64,000 nt of DNA from Capitulum mitella. Its lineage: Eukaryota > Arthropoda > Thecostraca > Pollicipedomorpha > Pollicipedidae. The stretch is from positions 28,878,923-28,942,922 of the forward strand of contig CP099847.1 of the NCBI GenBank assembly GCA_030062745.1, read 5' to 3'. The notes under the pieces were generated by a model. It did no database searches. It was not told the origin of the DNA and worked only from the letters and a program-made list of their open reading frames with translations. Positions 33,716 through 46,558 of the stretch are shown here, one piece after another (the first letter of the stretch is position 1; each line of letters begins with the position of its first letter). The position numbers were made by a program, and so were the translations under genes.

Positions 33716-35860
33716 CGCAAGGGCGGATCCAAGGTGGCTGGGGGGGGGGGCAAAGGGGTTCGTTTTAGACTTTGAAAATGCGACGGGTTCTTCATGCAGT
33801 CTCCCCTCCTCTCTCCCAGAGGCTTCTGGGAGGGTTGGATAATCCCGGAGACGCAAAGAAGGGCCCCTGAGGCTCCTAAATGGCCTTTGGGACTACAACA
33901 GAACCCCAATACGGCACACTGCTCCTGAGACCGCCAAAAGGGTCCCAGGACCCCTGAGACGGCCAAGATGATAACTGAATTGCGAGCCGGGAGAAGAGGC
34001 CCTGGAATGCCATAGGGGCCCCGAATCAGGCACATTTCCAGCATTTTCCTCAGGGGGGCCAAATGTCAAATTTTGTCGTATGCCACAGGCATATGCCGAA
34101 ATTTACAAGGAAAGGCAGCAGTTTTAAACAATTTGTCCCATATTTGCCACTCAGGAAAACACAAAATGTTTGTTTTTGCAACATATATATGATCACTATT
34201 ACGTATTCATGCGAATTCCCCATGTATGTAGTGTAGACCGCTTGGCTCAGGGAGGGCCATGGCCCCCATGGCCCCCCCTTGGCTACGTCCCTGCCCTGAA
34301 TACGTTTCATGGACCTGTGTGAAAAGCTGAAGGTTCTTCATGTAGTCAGAGGATCCCCGCGAGGGTTAATGAGACGCTGAGACGGCAAGATAGCCCTCAG
34401 GATAGATAGAAAATCCCCTGAAACTCTCCAAGGGTCCCTGGGACCGCTGGCAGGGTCCATGGCATATGAAAATGGCAAAGGGCTCATGAGACCGCTAAAA
34501 GTGCCAGAGAGGCCCTTGAACCGGCAAGAACTCAAGATGGTGCCTAGCACAGCATAAGGAGACCCTGGCCAGCCAGAGAGGCCTCCTAAACAGGGATTCA
34601 TCAGTGGCCTGAACCTCGAGAGGGGCCCCAAATGGGCGACGCTGTCCATTTCAAAAGCTTGAGGAATTCTCGATGTACTCAGGGGACCCTGGGGAGATTA
34701 GGGTGGTCCTGAGACGACAAGGTGGGTCCCTATACGGAAGACGGCCCCTCAGACCGCCAAGAAAGGTCGGAGGGCCCCTTCGAGGCAAAGACGATAAGAG
34801 GACCTCTGAGACAGTGTGGGGCCGTGGACGGCCAGAGGGCCCTCGAGTGTGTTAGGCGGGCCCCTGGCACAGAAAACATCCCCGTGAGACTGCCAGCGAG
34901 GCCCCTGAAGCGCCAACAAAGGCCCCTGATACGGCTAGAAGAGCCCTAAGACTGTCAGATATACCCCATGTAACAAAGAAAGACAAAGCCACAGTGACTA
35001 CCAGAGACGCTCAGAGGGCCCATGACGCTGCACAAGGGCCCTGGAATCACTAAAAGATCTTTTTTTCAACTGCCAGAGGACCCCTAAGACGGCAAAAATG
35101 TTCCTCAGAGACGACAAAAGGGGCACCTCTGACAACAGGAAGTCCACTGATAATGGCAGAGAGGGGCCCTTGAGACTGCTAACTAGCAGTCTCCAGCAAT
35201 AGGGGCCCCTGAGACGACCAGAGGGGTCCCTGAAACTGCTAAGCCTTGGGACGTCCAGATAGCTCCTGGAACGGCTTAAGAGCCTCGAGGATTGCCAGAG
35301 GCGCCTCTGCTACGGCAGAGAGAGACTTATACAGGGCCCTTGTTGCTGCTTGAGGGGCTTCTTAGACAGCAAAAAATCCCCAGGGACGACAGAACGGGAC
35401 ACAAGATGGTTTACGTGTACCTGAAATTGCAAGATGGTGCCAAACTGCGCGAGGTGCCTCTGAATCTGCCAAAGAAACGCCTGAGACGTCCCGTGGGACA
35501 CGTGAATTTGTTAAAAAGGAACCTGAGACGATCAGGGAGCCAGGACACGGCAGACGGCAGGAGACTACCAACAGTCTAATAAAAAAGCCTCGAGAAGCTA
35601 CCAGGGGGCAGAGGGGCTCCTGGGCCGGATACAGACATGATGTTTCAAATAGAGGAAGGGACGCAGCCGCCTAAAATTCCTCCGATGCTGTCATCTTTCG
35701 TCCCCATTGTACGGGAACAAAGTGCAAAATTTTCTCAAATGAGGTAACGCGCTCGAATTTTTCGGTTACTTTATGTGGTAAGAAACGCAAAATTACATGA
35801 AATATTTTCCCCTGGACTCTAGCAGAGCAACGTTTTTTCATGTCTAAAAAACAAAAAAAA
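33716..35860 (+). repeat. GGCCCC-rich interspersed repeat, copy A
   Basis: Long non-coding repeat built from variants of a roughly 25-base phrase (GGGCCCCTGAGACNGCCAAG). The part 34330-35860 aligns collinearly with 60420-63376. Matching anchors: GGGATTC..CCTCGAGAGGRGCCCC, AAAGGTCGGAGGG, GACGATAAGAGGA, GAAGCGCCAACAAAGG, CAGATATACCCCAYGTAACA, and a 3' block from CTCCTGG to AACGTTTTTT. A small MITE-like element interrupts it at 34029-34301. Many open frames cross it but none resembles a protein. Confidence 0.75.
34029..34301 (-). mobile_element. Small MITE-like element inserted in repeat copy A
   Basis: On the minus strand it begins GGGACGTAGCCAAGGGGGG and contains GAGCCAAGCGGTCTACACTA and a GTGGCATA..ACAAAATTT segment shared with the element at 62577-62806. 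Ends are GC-rich and partly inverted. Non-coding. Confidence 0.6.
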
Positions 35861-38800
35861 ATGGGGAGCACGGCCAGGAGGGAGCCAGCGCTGACCACCA
35901 TCCCCCTGTGGAATTCCTGCTCCATCCCTGGGCCTACGACCACGGATGCCTTTACCGAGAAACGGGGTATAGACAGGTCTCCACTCCAGAGACTGAGCAA
36001 TCCGTCTATTTCTATCTCTGTTCCCTTTTTACCACCCAGAGGCCGTATTTCCAGGGAGCATCAGCCGCCGCCTCCGTCGACCGCGGCTCTCAAACGGCCG
36101 TCGGCACCGGCGTCGGTCAGACGTGTTTCAGCTGACCCCGCGGCCAGGAAGAGCTGGTGACGTCACGAACGACCTTGAACGATGGGAGCGATGACGCTGC
36201 CGATCGAGAGGGCCGCCTCAACAACCCGACTGATAAACGGGACCGATTTGGCGGCCGAACAGCGACCACGTCATCTTCCCGCGTGGCGAGAGGCGGCAGA
36301 CGCGCTGACGCCAAGAGGTCTGCTCCGGTCTGCCCGGCCGGTTGTGAGTGCGTGTGTGTTTGAATGCATGTGTGTTTACGTGGCGGCTATGCTGACCGAG
36401 AATTTGCTCGCAGAGGGACAGCGGGTGCCAAGGGGAACCGTAATATATATGCTTGTTGAAGGATGTTGCGTTGCTTTTTGCGTTAAGGTTGTAAAGATCA
36501 TTACGGAAGATGACCAGGATGCCAACAGTTTTCCATTTGGTTAGGGATACGGAGCGAAGTGCAACGGGAATGAGTCTAAAAGACATCTCACCTCGGCAGT
36601 CCGGCGGGATTTGCGTAGCGAAATCGCGTTTGGTTGTGCCTGAGATCCAAGGTCGTAGGAGTATCCAAAAAGTGAAGGAGGGGGGAGGGGGTTCATGCAG
36701 AGACGTTTTCACCCATAGGGCTAATGCCAATTTGCCCCAAAAGTGGGGAGCCATATCCCTCTAGCCCCCTGTCCCTTCGCCCATGCTGAAATCCATTGAC
36801 AAGCTGAAACGCACTGCTCATTTCGGCAAGGAAGGCGTTCTCGATAAATCGTGCTGAGCAACGTTTTCAAGAGTCTTTACTCCACATTCGGCACTGGAAT
36901 GACACACAACAGGCGCACGATCATAGGCTGCGCCGATGGGGAAGTCATCGGGGGAAAGCATTCCTTCAACTTTTCACTAATAAGCGAGAAACGGTGCCAT
37001 CCAACTGTGGTTTGTTACTCGTCTGCACTGCCTGCGATTTTCTAGATAATGTCGCTCACGTTCGTAACATAACCTGGCCGAAATCCGGCGCAAAACGGAT
37101 ACGGAGGAAGACCAAATCACATGGAAAAGATAACTGAACACCCTGCTGCTAAACTGCAAACTCATGGTGCAGTCCTTGCGTAACTGAGCATGATTGCAAA
37201 GAAGACATCCACGAACCGACGGCATTGTGTGTTGACACGTACGTCTCCCCGGCATTCCCACATCACCCTTTATGTGCTGCCCGCTCGATTTGCCACTGCT
37301 CCCTGCTGCCCGTAATGACCACTCCGTCACATCTGATGACGTCAGCGACTGCCGCGCGACCCGCGCGGCCTTTCTTGCCTGCGGCGGGGGAGGCGGAGGC
37401 GTGCCCTTGGCGAGCTGGCCGCGGCGTTAGCGGCGCCGTTCCGCTTGGGTCGCCGTCATTGGCAGGTGGCTGACGCGTCGATGGAACGACGCCCGGAAAA
37501 GTCGGCGCTCGTCGCCGTTACGGCGTTTGGCCAGTCGGGACGCGAAATAACGGCGGACGTTTCGGCTTAGGACATCATGGGGATGGGAGCGACATGGCGA
37601 TCGTCGACGGCGGGAGAAATTGCCGCCATCCGTGACCTGTTCTAGAGCGACCGCGCCTGTCATTCATCTGAGATGTTCTCTGTTCATGCGTGCGAAGTTT
37701 TGTGGAAACTGCGCACCAGATCTTGGGCTTCGGATTTCTTTTAGAACTAATGGTTTGGACACTCAGATTCGAATGATCAGACGCGTCCATTGGAGGGTTT
37801 AGATTGAATGCTAGGATGTTTTGAATTTGGTGCCGCTTCACTGAAAAGCCTTCACTGCACTTGGGGCCGCCAGTCGGCCCATTCTGGTGTCATGTTCCGT
37901 GCGTCAGAGCCACTTATATCCAGAATGTGAAGGGCGAAAATGACAATTCTAATGGTAACCTGAATAACTGATTAATTAATTAAGCTTAATTCCGATGAGG
38001 AGTACATGAGCTGGCTGGGAGACTGACTGTCTTGGGCGGCCGAGCAGACAATCACAGGCCGTCCCGGCTCGTCCTGCCCGTCACGCGTGTGACGCAGTGA
38101 GCTGGGGTCAAAGGCAATGTGACGCCCTCGAACTACAACAGAACGCGTCGTGTTGATACCTCGGCCTGATTAGGGGCCCTTTGAAGCCTTTGCGGATGGC
38201 GAGATGTTGATGATTACTGACACGCGAGGCGGTAACGTTATGCAGACGTCACTTTCAAAGGAACACCGCTTTCAAGAAAATGAGGAGCTGTGCTGACAGT
38301 TATGCGATGGAAGTATAAGAATAGAAACATGCTGACAGTTCTGCGATGAATGTATAAGAGTCGAAATACGTACGTCAGGGCATGCAATTATTTTTTTGCC
38401 AAAGTTGCAAAGATAGCCTTCGTCTCGGATGGCACCTTTTTGCGTGTGGGAACACAACCAGCGTGGAACGTTATTGCCAATAATGATGCCGTTGCTCATT
38501 AGACTGTTCAAAGAAGGTCTAATCAATGTCAAGAAAAGTAAAAAAGCAGTTAAGACGCCAAGGAAAACACAAAAATGATATGTTGGGTTATTTCTTTCGC
38601 GAAGTTTCCCGTTGATGGAAGGCGAAAGCCGGCAAACAAAGTCGGATTTCACTCACTCATTATTTCTGGGTACTGTAAATGCTGCACAAATGTTGCCAAT
38701 CTAGGTCCGTAGCCACCATGGTGGCACTGGGGGCTCATGCTACCGCAGTATTCATTGTGCCCCTCGGAGCAGAGACCCGGCTAAGGAAATTTGACTGGGG

Positions 38801-39456
38801 AGCAGGAGCTGTGGCTGGGGGGTTTGCTCCTCCCCCAGTTAACTGCATTAACTGCGTCCCTGCCTTGGAGCTGAATAGGGCTAACGCCTGAAACCGTCTC
38901 CCCGAAACAAGCTCTTAACTCTGCGCCCTCTGGTATGTTTGCCCAGTTGCATGTATGTGCACAACCGGGCGTTTGCAGTCCCTCAGCTAGGTGAAACCAA
39001 ACCGTTCAGGAGGAACAGTTTGGGATAGGTAGGACGTTTTAAATGTAAGCTGACTTTCCCCCAAACAATAATTCCAAATATGCTTCCAAATTTCAATACA
39101 AATGCACGATGTCGTGCTCGTCATGTGCCCCACGAGACGTCTTGCTGGACATTCATTGCCCGTGTTGGCTTCCACAACAGTGCTAAGCAAGCAAGTTCTT
39201 GTCAAAAAGCGTGAATAGTTTTGTCTAGAATCGGGAAATAGACGTCACTCAAACTTGGCTATTTTGGCATTTCCTGGCCCCTTTGTTTCCACCCTGGTGT
39301 TTCCGCAAGACCAATGTTTATTGTCGCGTTACAGTTTTTCAAATTTCGCAAGGCTGTCGCCTCGCATGCACCTTCCCACTGCCCTCCCTCCTTCCCTCCC
39401 CCTTCCCCCTCGAATATGTTCTGTCCCCGCCAGTGACCTGCTGGCCCTGGCGATGC

Positions 39457-39458
<2 letters not shown>
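35861..39458. other. Non-coding with CpG-rich patches
   Basis: CpG-rich at 36040-36340 and 37340-37520, otherwise mixed. The stretch 38700-38870 (AGGTCCGTAGCCACC...CTGCGTCCCTGCCT) has imperfect inverted ends like those of small MITEs. No gene recognised. Confidence 0.4.

Positions 39459-39459
<1 letters not shown>

Positions 39460-39531
<72 letters not shown>
39460..39531. repeat. Compound (CA)n(TA)n microsatellite
   Basis: About 26 bp of CA, a short mixed stretch, then about 30 bp of TA. Confidence 0.95.
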
Positions 39532-39532
<1 letters not shown>

Positions 39533-42500
39533 GTCACATATTGTTTAATATTACTTCATATATGTATTACTGTATGTAAAACCAGGATGCGTTTCTTCAG
39601 ACCAGTGCACTGGTCTGACGCTGCAGTTTCTGGGAACAGCAAACGCTTGCCACAATTCGCCCGACATTCACATGCTGAGGCTTCGACAAAGCCCGGCGTA
39701 ATGGCGTTAGCTTTCGACCCACGCTCGAGGCCGCTCTGGAACCATTATTCATTTCACCGTCCGGCGATTCTGCTTGTGCCTGCCGCGGGCGCGCCGTTCG
39801 CGCGCCCTCCGTTCCGCGGTCGACGCCCGCCGGCGGGAACCGCCGCCGATTTGGCGCCAAATCCGACGGCGGCGCAACAGCTGACCGACGATGACCGAGT
39901 ATTTCGGGACGCCCGCACCCACCAAATAAGCTAAAACGCCTCATTAGTAAGAGCGGCCGATGCCAAAGATGCGGCCGCTCGCTGCTCGCTGCTGATGGCG
40001 GCGGCCGTCCCCCGCCGACCCACCCCTTCCCCACATGATCTGGCACCCTACTCAGGGGCCGCGACGGCGTCGCGGCGGATGCTGGCCACAGCGTAACGAG
40101 CCGGGCAGCGCGATGGCGTACAGCGGGTCAGCGTGCTGAAAAGGAGCACCGGTCCGTGAAAAGCTGTCATTGATGCTTTCGCCCGCCACAGCTCCGGCCA
40201 GAACCGCTGGCATCGCGTGTTCGACTGGGGAGGGACGTTGCCATCGGCATGCAGGGGGAAGTAGGCCGGGTACGATTGCCATTGGGGTTTTTCGCCGATT
40301 CCGTCTTCCATTACCCCGGATGGCGTGCGTCTTCGCGTGACGCTGTGGCGTTCTGCGACCGAGAACAGACGGCCCATTTCAAAAAGTGTCCTGAGTAGCG
40401 TCACCGAACGTTAGAAGAACTTTATCGAATTCAGGAGACGAGCCGCTGTCGACATTGGGCGGGACAAATTAACGTTGAAAGGAAAGCTATTATGCGTTAG
40501 GGATATAAGTCTTTGTCGGAAGTGCGAGAATTGAAATCGTCGGTAATACATCGTCGCCACCCTTGGATCCACGAGATCCAAAATATGGGGATCAGAAGCA
40601 GTTTCGGAAGCGTGGAGCCGAGGATAAATACTGCCTACTATTCACAGGACCCCGTTGTTTAGTTCATACCGTGATATTCTTGTTCATTATTTCCTGGTTG
40701 TAAGCTACATTTCCGGACCTTTCCACTTTTGTGCTTTTGCCTTGATCTTGTTAACATTGTGACCATATTTTACAGCGTTCGACGGCACGGTTGGCATTTG
40801 TTCGTTACCGACGGCACGTCCACGAAAAATGAGCTGAACATGAGTTACGCTTCATGCAAAGGAAACGAGCAATCGCGTTGAGTATGTATTGTCTTTCCAT
40901 TGCCGATGTCATGAATACTCGCCTTCAGCCGAGAGTCACGCATTTTGGAAGTTATTTCACCATCGAATTCAAACGGAAAGAGATACAGGTATGCTTACTA
41001 TTTTGCGGTTACATTGAAAGTTTTATTAGTCAGTTTTAAATGTACTGGTACTGAGCCATCTAGTTAAAGCTGCCGTGCTAAAGGGCGAACACACGGGCTG
41101 TCGCTGGGCGGCGGCCGCCGCCGGTATCGGCGGCTACCACGAAGGCACGTCTTTAAATTTTGAATGATCCCTTTATAGATGTAGGGACACTGGAAAATAA
41201 TTCGGAATTGTCAACATTTGTAAGAATAGCCATTTCGACTTCTAAGCTGCATTGGCAGCTCGCCTCACTACCGCCCACTCTCCACATAGATCTATGATGC
41301 TGACAGCGATACACTCAGAAAAAATAGCTGCCAGTAATCCCATAAAATTTTTATGTCAGGTGCTTAATGCCAGTTCATTGAATTACTGAAATAAGGTTAA
41401 GTCCATGTTATGCCCAGGGATGATTAACCTGGAGTTCACCAGAAACACATAACAAAGCAAAAATATTTATCATACACCAAAGCGATATCGCCCAGAACAC
41501 CACGCGTTGCGAATCCTGCTGAGTACTCGTACTAGTACGAGTACTCGTATGTTACATATCCTATTCATGTGCTTATCTCGTTAGCTAATACGGGGGTAGG
41601 TCGCGTGTGGTAAATTGAGAAACGAGCCATGTTTCCAAGACATCCAAGGACGTTTTTTACATTTCGGCCATAATCCAATTCGCATCGGTATGTACAGCGA
41701 TTACAGAGCGATTCAGAGAAGTTGAGGGGACGTTGTGCCTCATTACCACTCATCGCATGTCGGCACCGGTATTTTCCTGATGCATAGGAAGCATGCTCAC
41801 ACTTTTTGATGTAGCATGTCTCATAAGATCAGATAACATTGTATGGTGTACACCCTATGCCTTAATTTGAAAGTTTATGGTACACTCGCCAAGATCCTCT
41901 CCCCAAAGTTCTTTAATCTTTTTAAGTATGGCCGGCTGGATCCACATGGGCCCACTAAAGCGACTGTGTGCGCAAGCCGTTTCTATGTAAAATGTTTTTT
42001 TGCCGATCAGTATTTACCTAACAGCATATCAACGCAATCGGAGGTTAAGTATAATTTGGCTCATAAGGACTCGGTCCAGTGCTGTCATTTTACAACGGAA
42101 GTCCCGAAAAGATCTGTTTTGTTCATGCTTTTCCCTGATGTACGGCCTCTGCCAAAGTGCAGTTGCCGGCCCGTTGTGCTAAAGCCCCTGCAATAAATCA
42201 GAAAAGCTAAATAAATCTTGGGGAAATGCAATAACTTTCCATATGGTGAGCATACATCCAGACGGATAAATGCAACTCAAAATGCTGCCCCTTTAAGGCG
42301 AAAGAACTATAAAAAATGGTCATTTAAAAGCAGTGCTGCATATGTGATACACACATGTACATGTATGTTCATCGATACCTTTATAAGAGGCCTGTAAGAG
42401 GTTGGCGGCTTGGCTTTGTTCCGAAGTACTTAGCTATTAAATTGGGGTGATTATTTGAAACCGAATTTTGGCATTAATAATTTGTGCACATAGAATCGAC

Positions 42501-42936
42501 GAATGGCCTAGCCAGGTAGTTTAAAAAGTGCTTTTACCACGCACGAATGTTTAAGAAGAAGATTGTAAAAATTGGCTCGGGAATCTTTAACGTCGTTATA
42601 TAGCCAACAGATTTAACAACATCGTTGTTAAATGTATGCTTAAGTAAAGCCGCGGAGCTCCGACAGCATCGCCTCAGCCCGCAGCCATAGATCCGCCGCC
42701 GCGGGTCGCCAGCCCCGGCCCGGCCGGGCGCCGCCTGCCGTGACGGTCCCCGCTGTGACGCTCCCAGCGTGACGCCGGAGCGCGGCCGTCACGGGCCGGC
42801 CGCCAGGTAAACAGGCTGAGTAGCGGCCGGTCCTCCTGGGCGCCGATCGATCACGCCCGGAGGACGGCCGCCGGCCCCCGGGAGGCAGATAGGCCGCCGG
42901 CCCGGCCCGTCGGCGGCCGACTCCGAGTCGCCTCTC
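39532..42936. other. Non-coding; GC-rich block then AT-rich
   Basis: 39770-40400 is GC/CpG-rich with overlapping open frames on both strands that look compositional. From 40400 to 42640 it is AT-rich with no gene. A perfect 26-bp palindrome lies at 41521-41546. Confidence 0.4.
41521..41546. repeat. Perfect 26-bp palindrome
   Basis: The sequence from GAGTACTCGT through the central ACTAGT to ACGAGTACTC equals its own reverse complement with no spacer, in otherwise unremarkable AT-rich DNA. Confidence 0.95.
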
Positions 42937-43211
42937 CGCCCGCCGCTCTCTCCTCCCTCTCCGCCCGCCGCTCTCTCCTCCCTCTCCGCCCGCCGCTCTC
43001 TCCTCCCTCTCCGCCCGCCGCTCTCTCCTCCCTCTCCGCCCGCCGCTCTCTCTTCCCTCTCCGCCCGCCGCTCTCTCCTCCCTCTCCGCCCGCCGCTCTC
43101 TCCTCCCTCTCCGCCCGCCGCTCTCTCCTCCCTCTCCGCCCGCCGCTCTCTCCTCCCTCTCCGCCCGCCGCTCTCTCCTCCCTCTCCGCCCGCCGCTCTC
43201 TCCTCCCTCTC
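42937..43211. repeat. 25-bp minisatellite, 11 units
   Basis: Eleven contiguous 25-bp units (first starts 42937), each CGCCCGCCG followed by a 16-base CT tract, with one substitution in the unit starting at 43037 and a truncated twelfth unit. The strand is strictly polarised: C/T with a few G on plus, purine-rich GGCGGGCG...GAGGGAGG on minus. 25 is not a multiple of 3 and the unit lacks stops in all three minus frames, so three long Arg/Glu/Gly-rich frames (up to 297 codons) arise as artefacts. Confidence 0.97.
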
Positions 43212-44812
<1,601 letters not shown>

Positions 44813-46423
44813 GGCAACATACACCATTGCCAAGAAGTCCAAACCAGGGATATCGGTCTCCGACGCAGTGATAAGTATCTGATCTCTGTTTTGTGCTCGC
44901 TTTTTCCTGATCCCAGTTTCGTTTCATCTCATCAGTGCAGTCCAAAGTAATTAACACGTACGACATAGCTATACACGAGAGCTGCATTTATCTTTATCTT
45001 CATATCCCGACGTACCAAATATCAACTGAGTTGTTATGTACATCGTTCATAACACTTGGTCGAGCCTAAAATGCTTAGCCGCAGTCGAAGTTCTAAGCAG
45101 ACATTAACTACTTAAAATTATCACACAGAAAAAATGTTCTTTTTTGTAGTTCTTCGCCTGGTTACTGGCGCTTAAATTCTTCTTCAAAAGCTCGCTCCTT
45201 GCTTTTTGTCCCTTCCAGACAAAAGCGAACAGAAACATATCGATCTCAGACCGCATACAATGACATGGTCGGTATGCAGCGCGGCAGTCTAAAAACAATT
45301 TACTTTTGAACGTTCCAGCTTGGTGCCAAGAACCGTATGAATGCTGACTGGGCTCGTGCCAATTATTCTACAGGTCGTCTTGCGAAAAATGGCTGTAACA
45401 GGATTTTCATCTCATACTCCCAGGAGAAAAACCCCATTACCAAGCATAGTTTTCTCCCCTAAAAAGTTATCGACTTCATGCCTGGAAGGATACCGTAACT
45501 GGTGATGTACGGTTTTCTTTACTGGAAAAGTAATTTTTCAAGCCATTTTGGTTTTTGTTGCCGCTGATGGTTTTCTTCCTTGGGACTTGCTCTCATCCGT
45601 AACACGGACGGTCGTTACAAAAAATACTCAGATACTAGAGAAAACTAAGTGCGTTTGCCTCAGCACACGCCCTACGTCCCTGTTAATCCAACTGAATGCG
45701 TTGACCATCTTAAATCGCCGTCGTTGGTCATAGCTTCCTCTGGACAGCCAGTCAGCTCTACCACCACTTCTCTTAACACAGTCACTACCTCCACGCTCGA
45801 GAACCGGGCTTAGAGAACCTCACGCTGGGTGAATCATGTATTAATCCCATCGCACGCTCGAGTCAACCGGACAGCACCCCCCTCCCCATAAACTCCGAAA
45901 CTCCACACCACGGAGAGACGCGACTCGCAACGTAACCGTGCACTCACTCCGCGGGGCGGTAACAATATGTACAGCAGACGTGGGAGGCGGCGGCCGCGCT
46001 CCGACGGCGCCCCCGGACGCCAGGCACGTGCCGTCGACCCCCGGGGACCGCTCCGGCGGGCAGGCCGGCCGCCGCCCGCCCAGAGCGCGCGACCGACCGA
46101 ATACTGACGTTCCCGCCGTCTCCGAGGGCGTGACGAGCTGGCCGGCGCGCAAAACCGGGCACGAACGCGGCGGCGCGCCCGGGTTCCTCGCGCCGCCTGG
46201 TGAGGCCCCGTACGCACTCCTACAGCCGCGGCCGCGGCGGCCGGCCGGCGGCGCAGTATTGTCAGCGGCGAGTCCCGGCCGAGCGTCGCGCCGGACCGCC
46301 TCAGAGCGGGGTGGGTCAGAGGCACGCGTCTCGGGCGGCCGCACGCGGCGCCCGTGGCACCTAGGCCAACTACGGGCGGTCGGGCCGGCTCGGCCGGTCC
46401 TGTCTTTGGCAGCGGCCGGCCGG
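44813..46423. other. Region downstream (3') of DLST
   Basis: AT-rich to about 45850, then strongly CpG-rich up to the DLST stop codon. The long minus-strand frames at 45834-46613 are compositional. No AATAAA was recognised on the minus strand close to the stop. Confidence 0.4.
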
Positions 46424-46558
46424 CTACAGGCCGAGCAGCAGCACGCGCGGGTCCTCGACGGCCGCCTTGATGTGGCGCAGGAAGGTGACCGCTTCCCTGC
46501 CGTCGATCAGCCGGTGGTCGTAGGTCAGCGCCACGTACATCATCGGACGGATCTCCAC
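46424..46558 (-). CDS. DLST: DLST exon 10 (catalytic His/Asp, stop)
   Basis: 44 codons plus TAG. It encodes [20 protein letters not shown], with His and Asp of HxxxDG catalysing acyl transfer, and ends [11 protein letters not shown], close to the usual DLST C-terminus. Confidence 0.97.
   Translation of the reverse strand: MEIRPMMYVALTYDHRLIDGREAVTFLRHIKAAVEDPRVLLLGL

Noticed and set aside
33716-36000. CRISPR-like regular repeat
   Set aside because: The phrases are degenerate and have no unique equal-length spacers, and the DNA is clearly eukaryotic.
40048-40404. 118-codon minus-strand frame in a GC-rich block
   Set aside because: Some protein-like stretches, but another minus frame looks equally plausible and no family was recognised.
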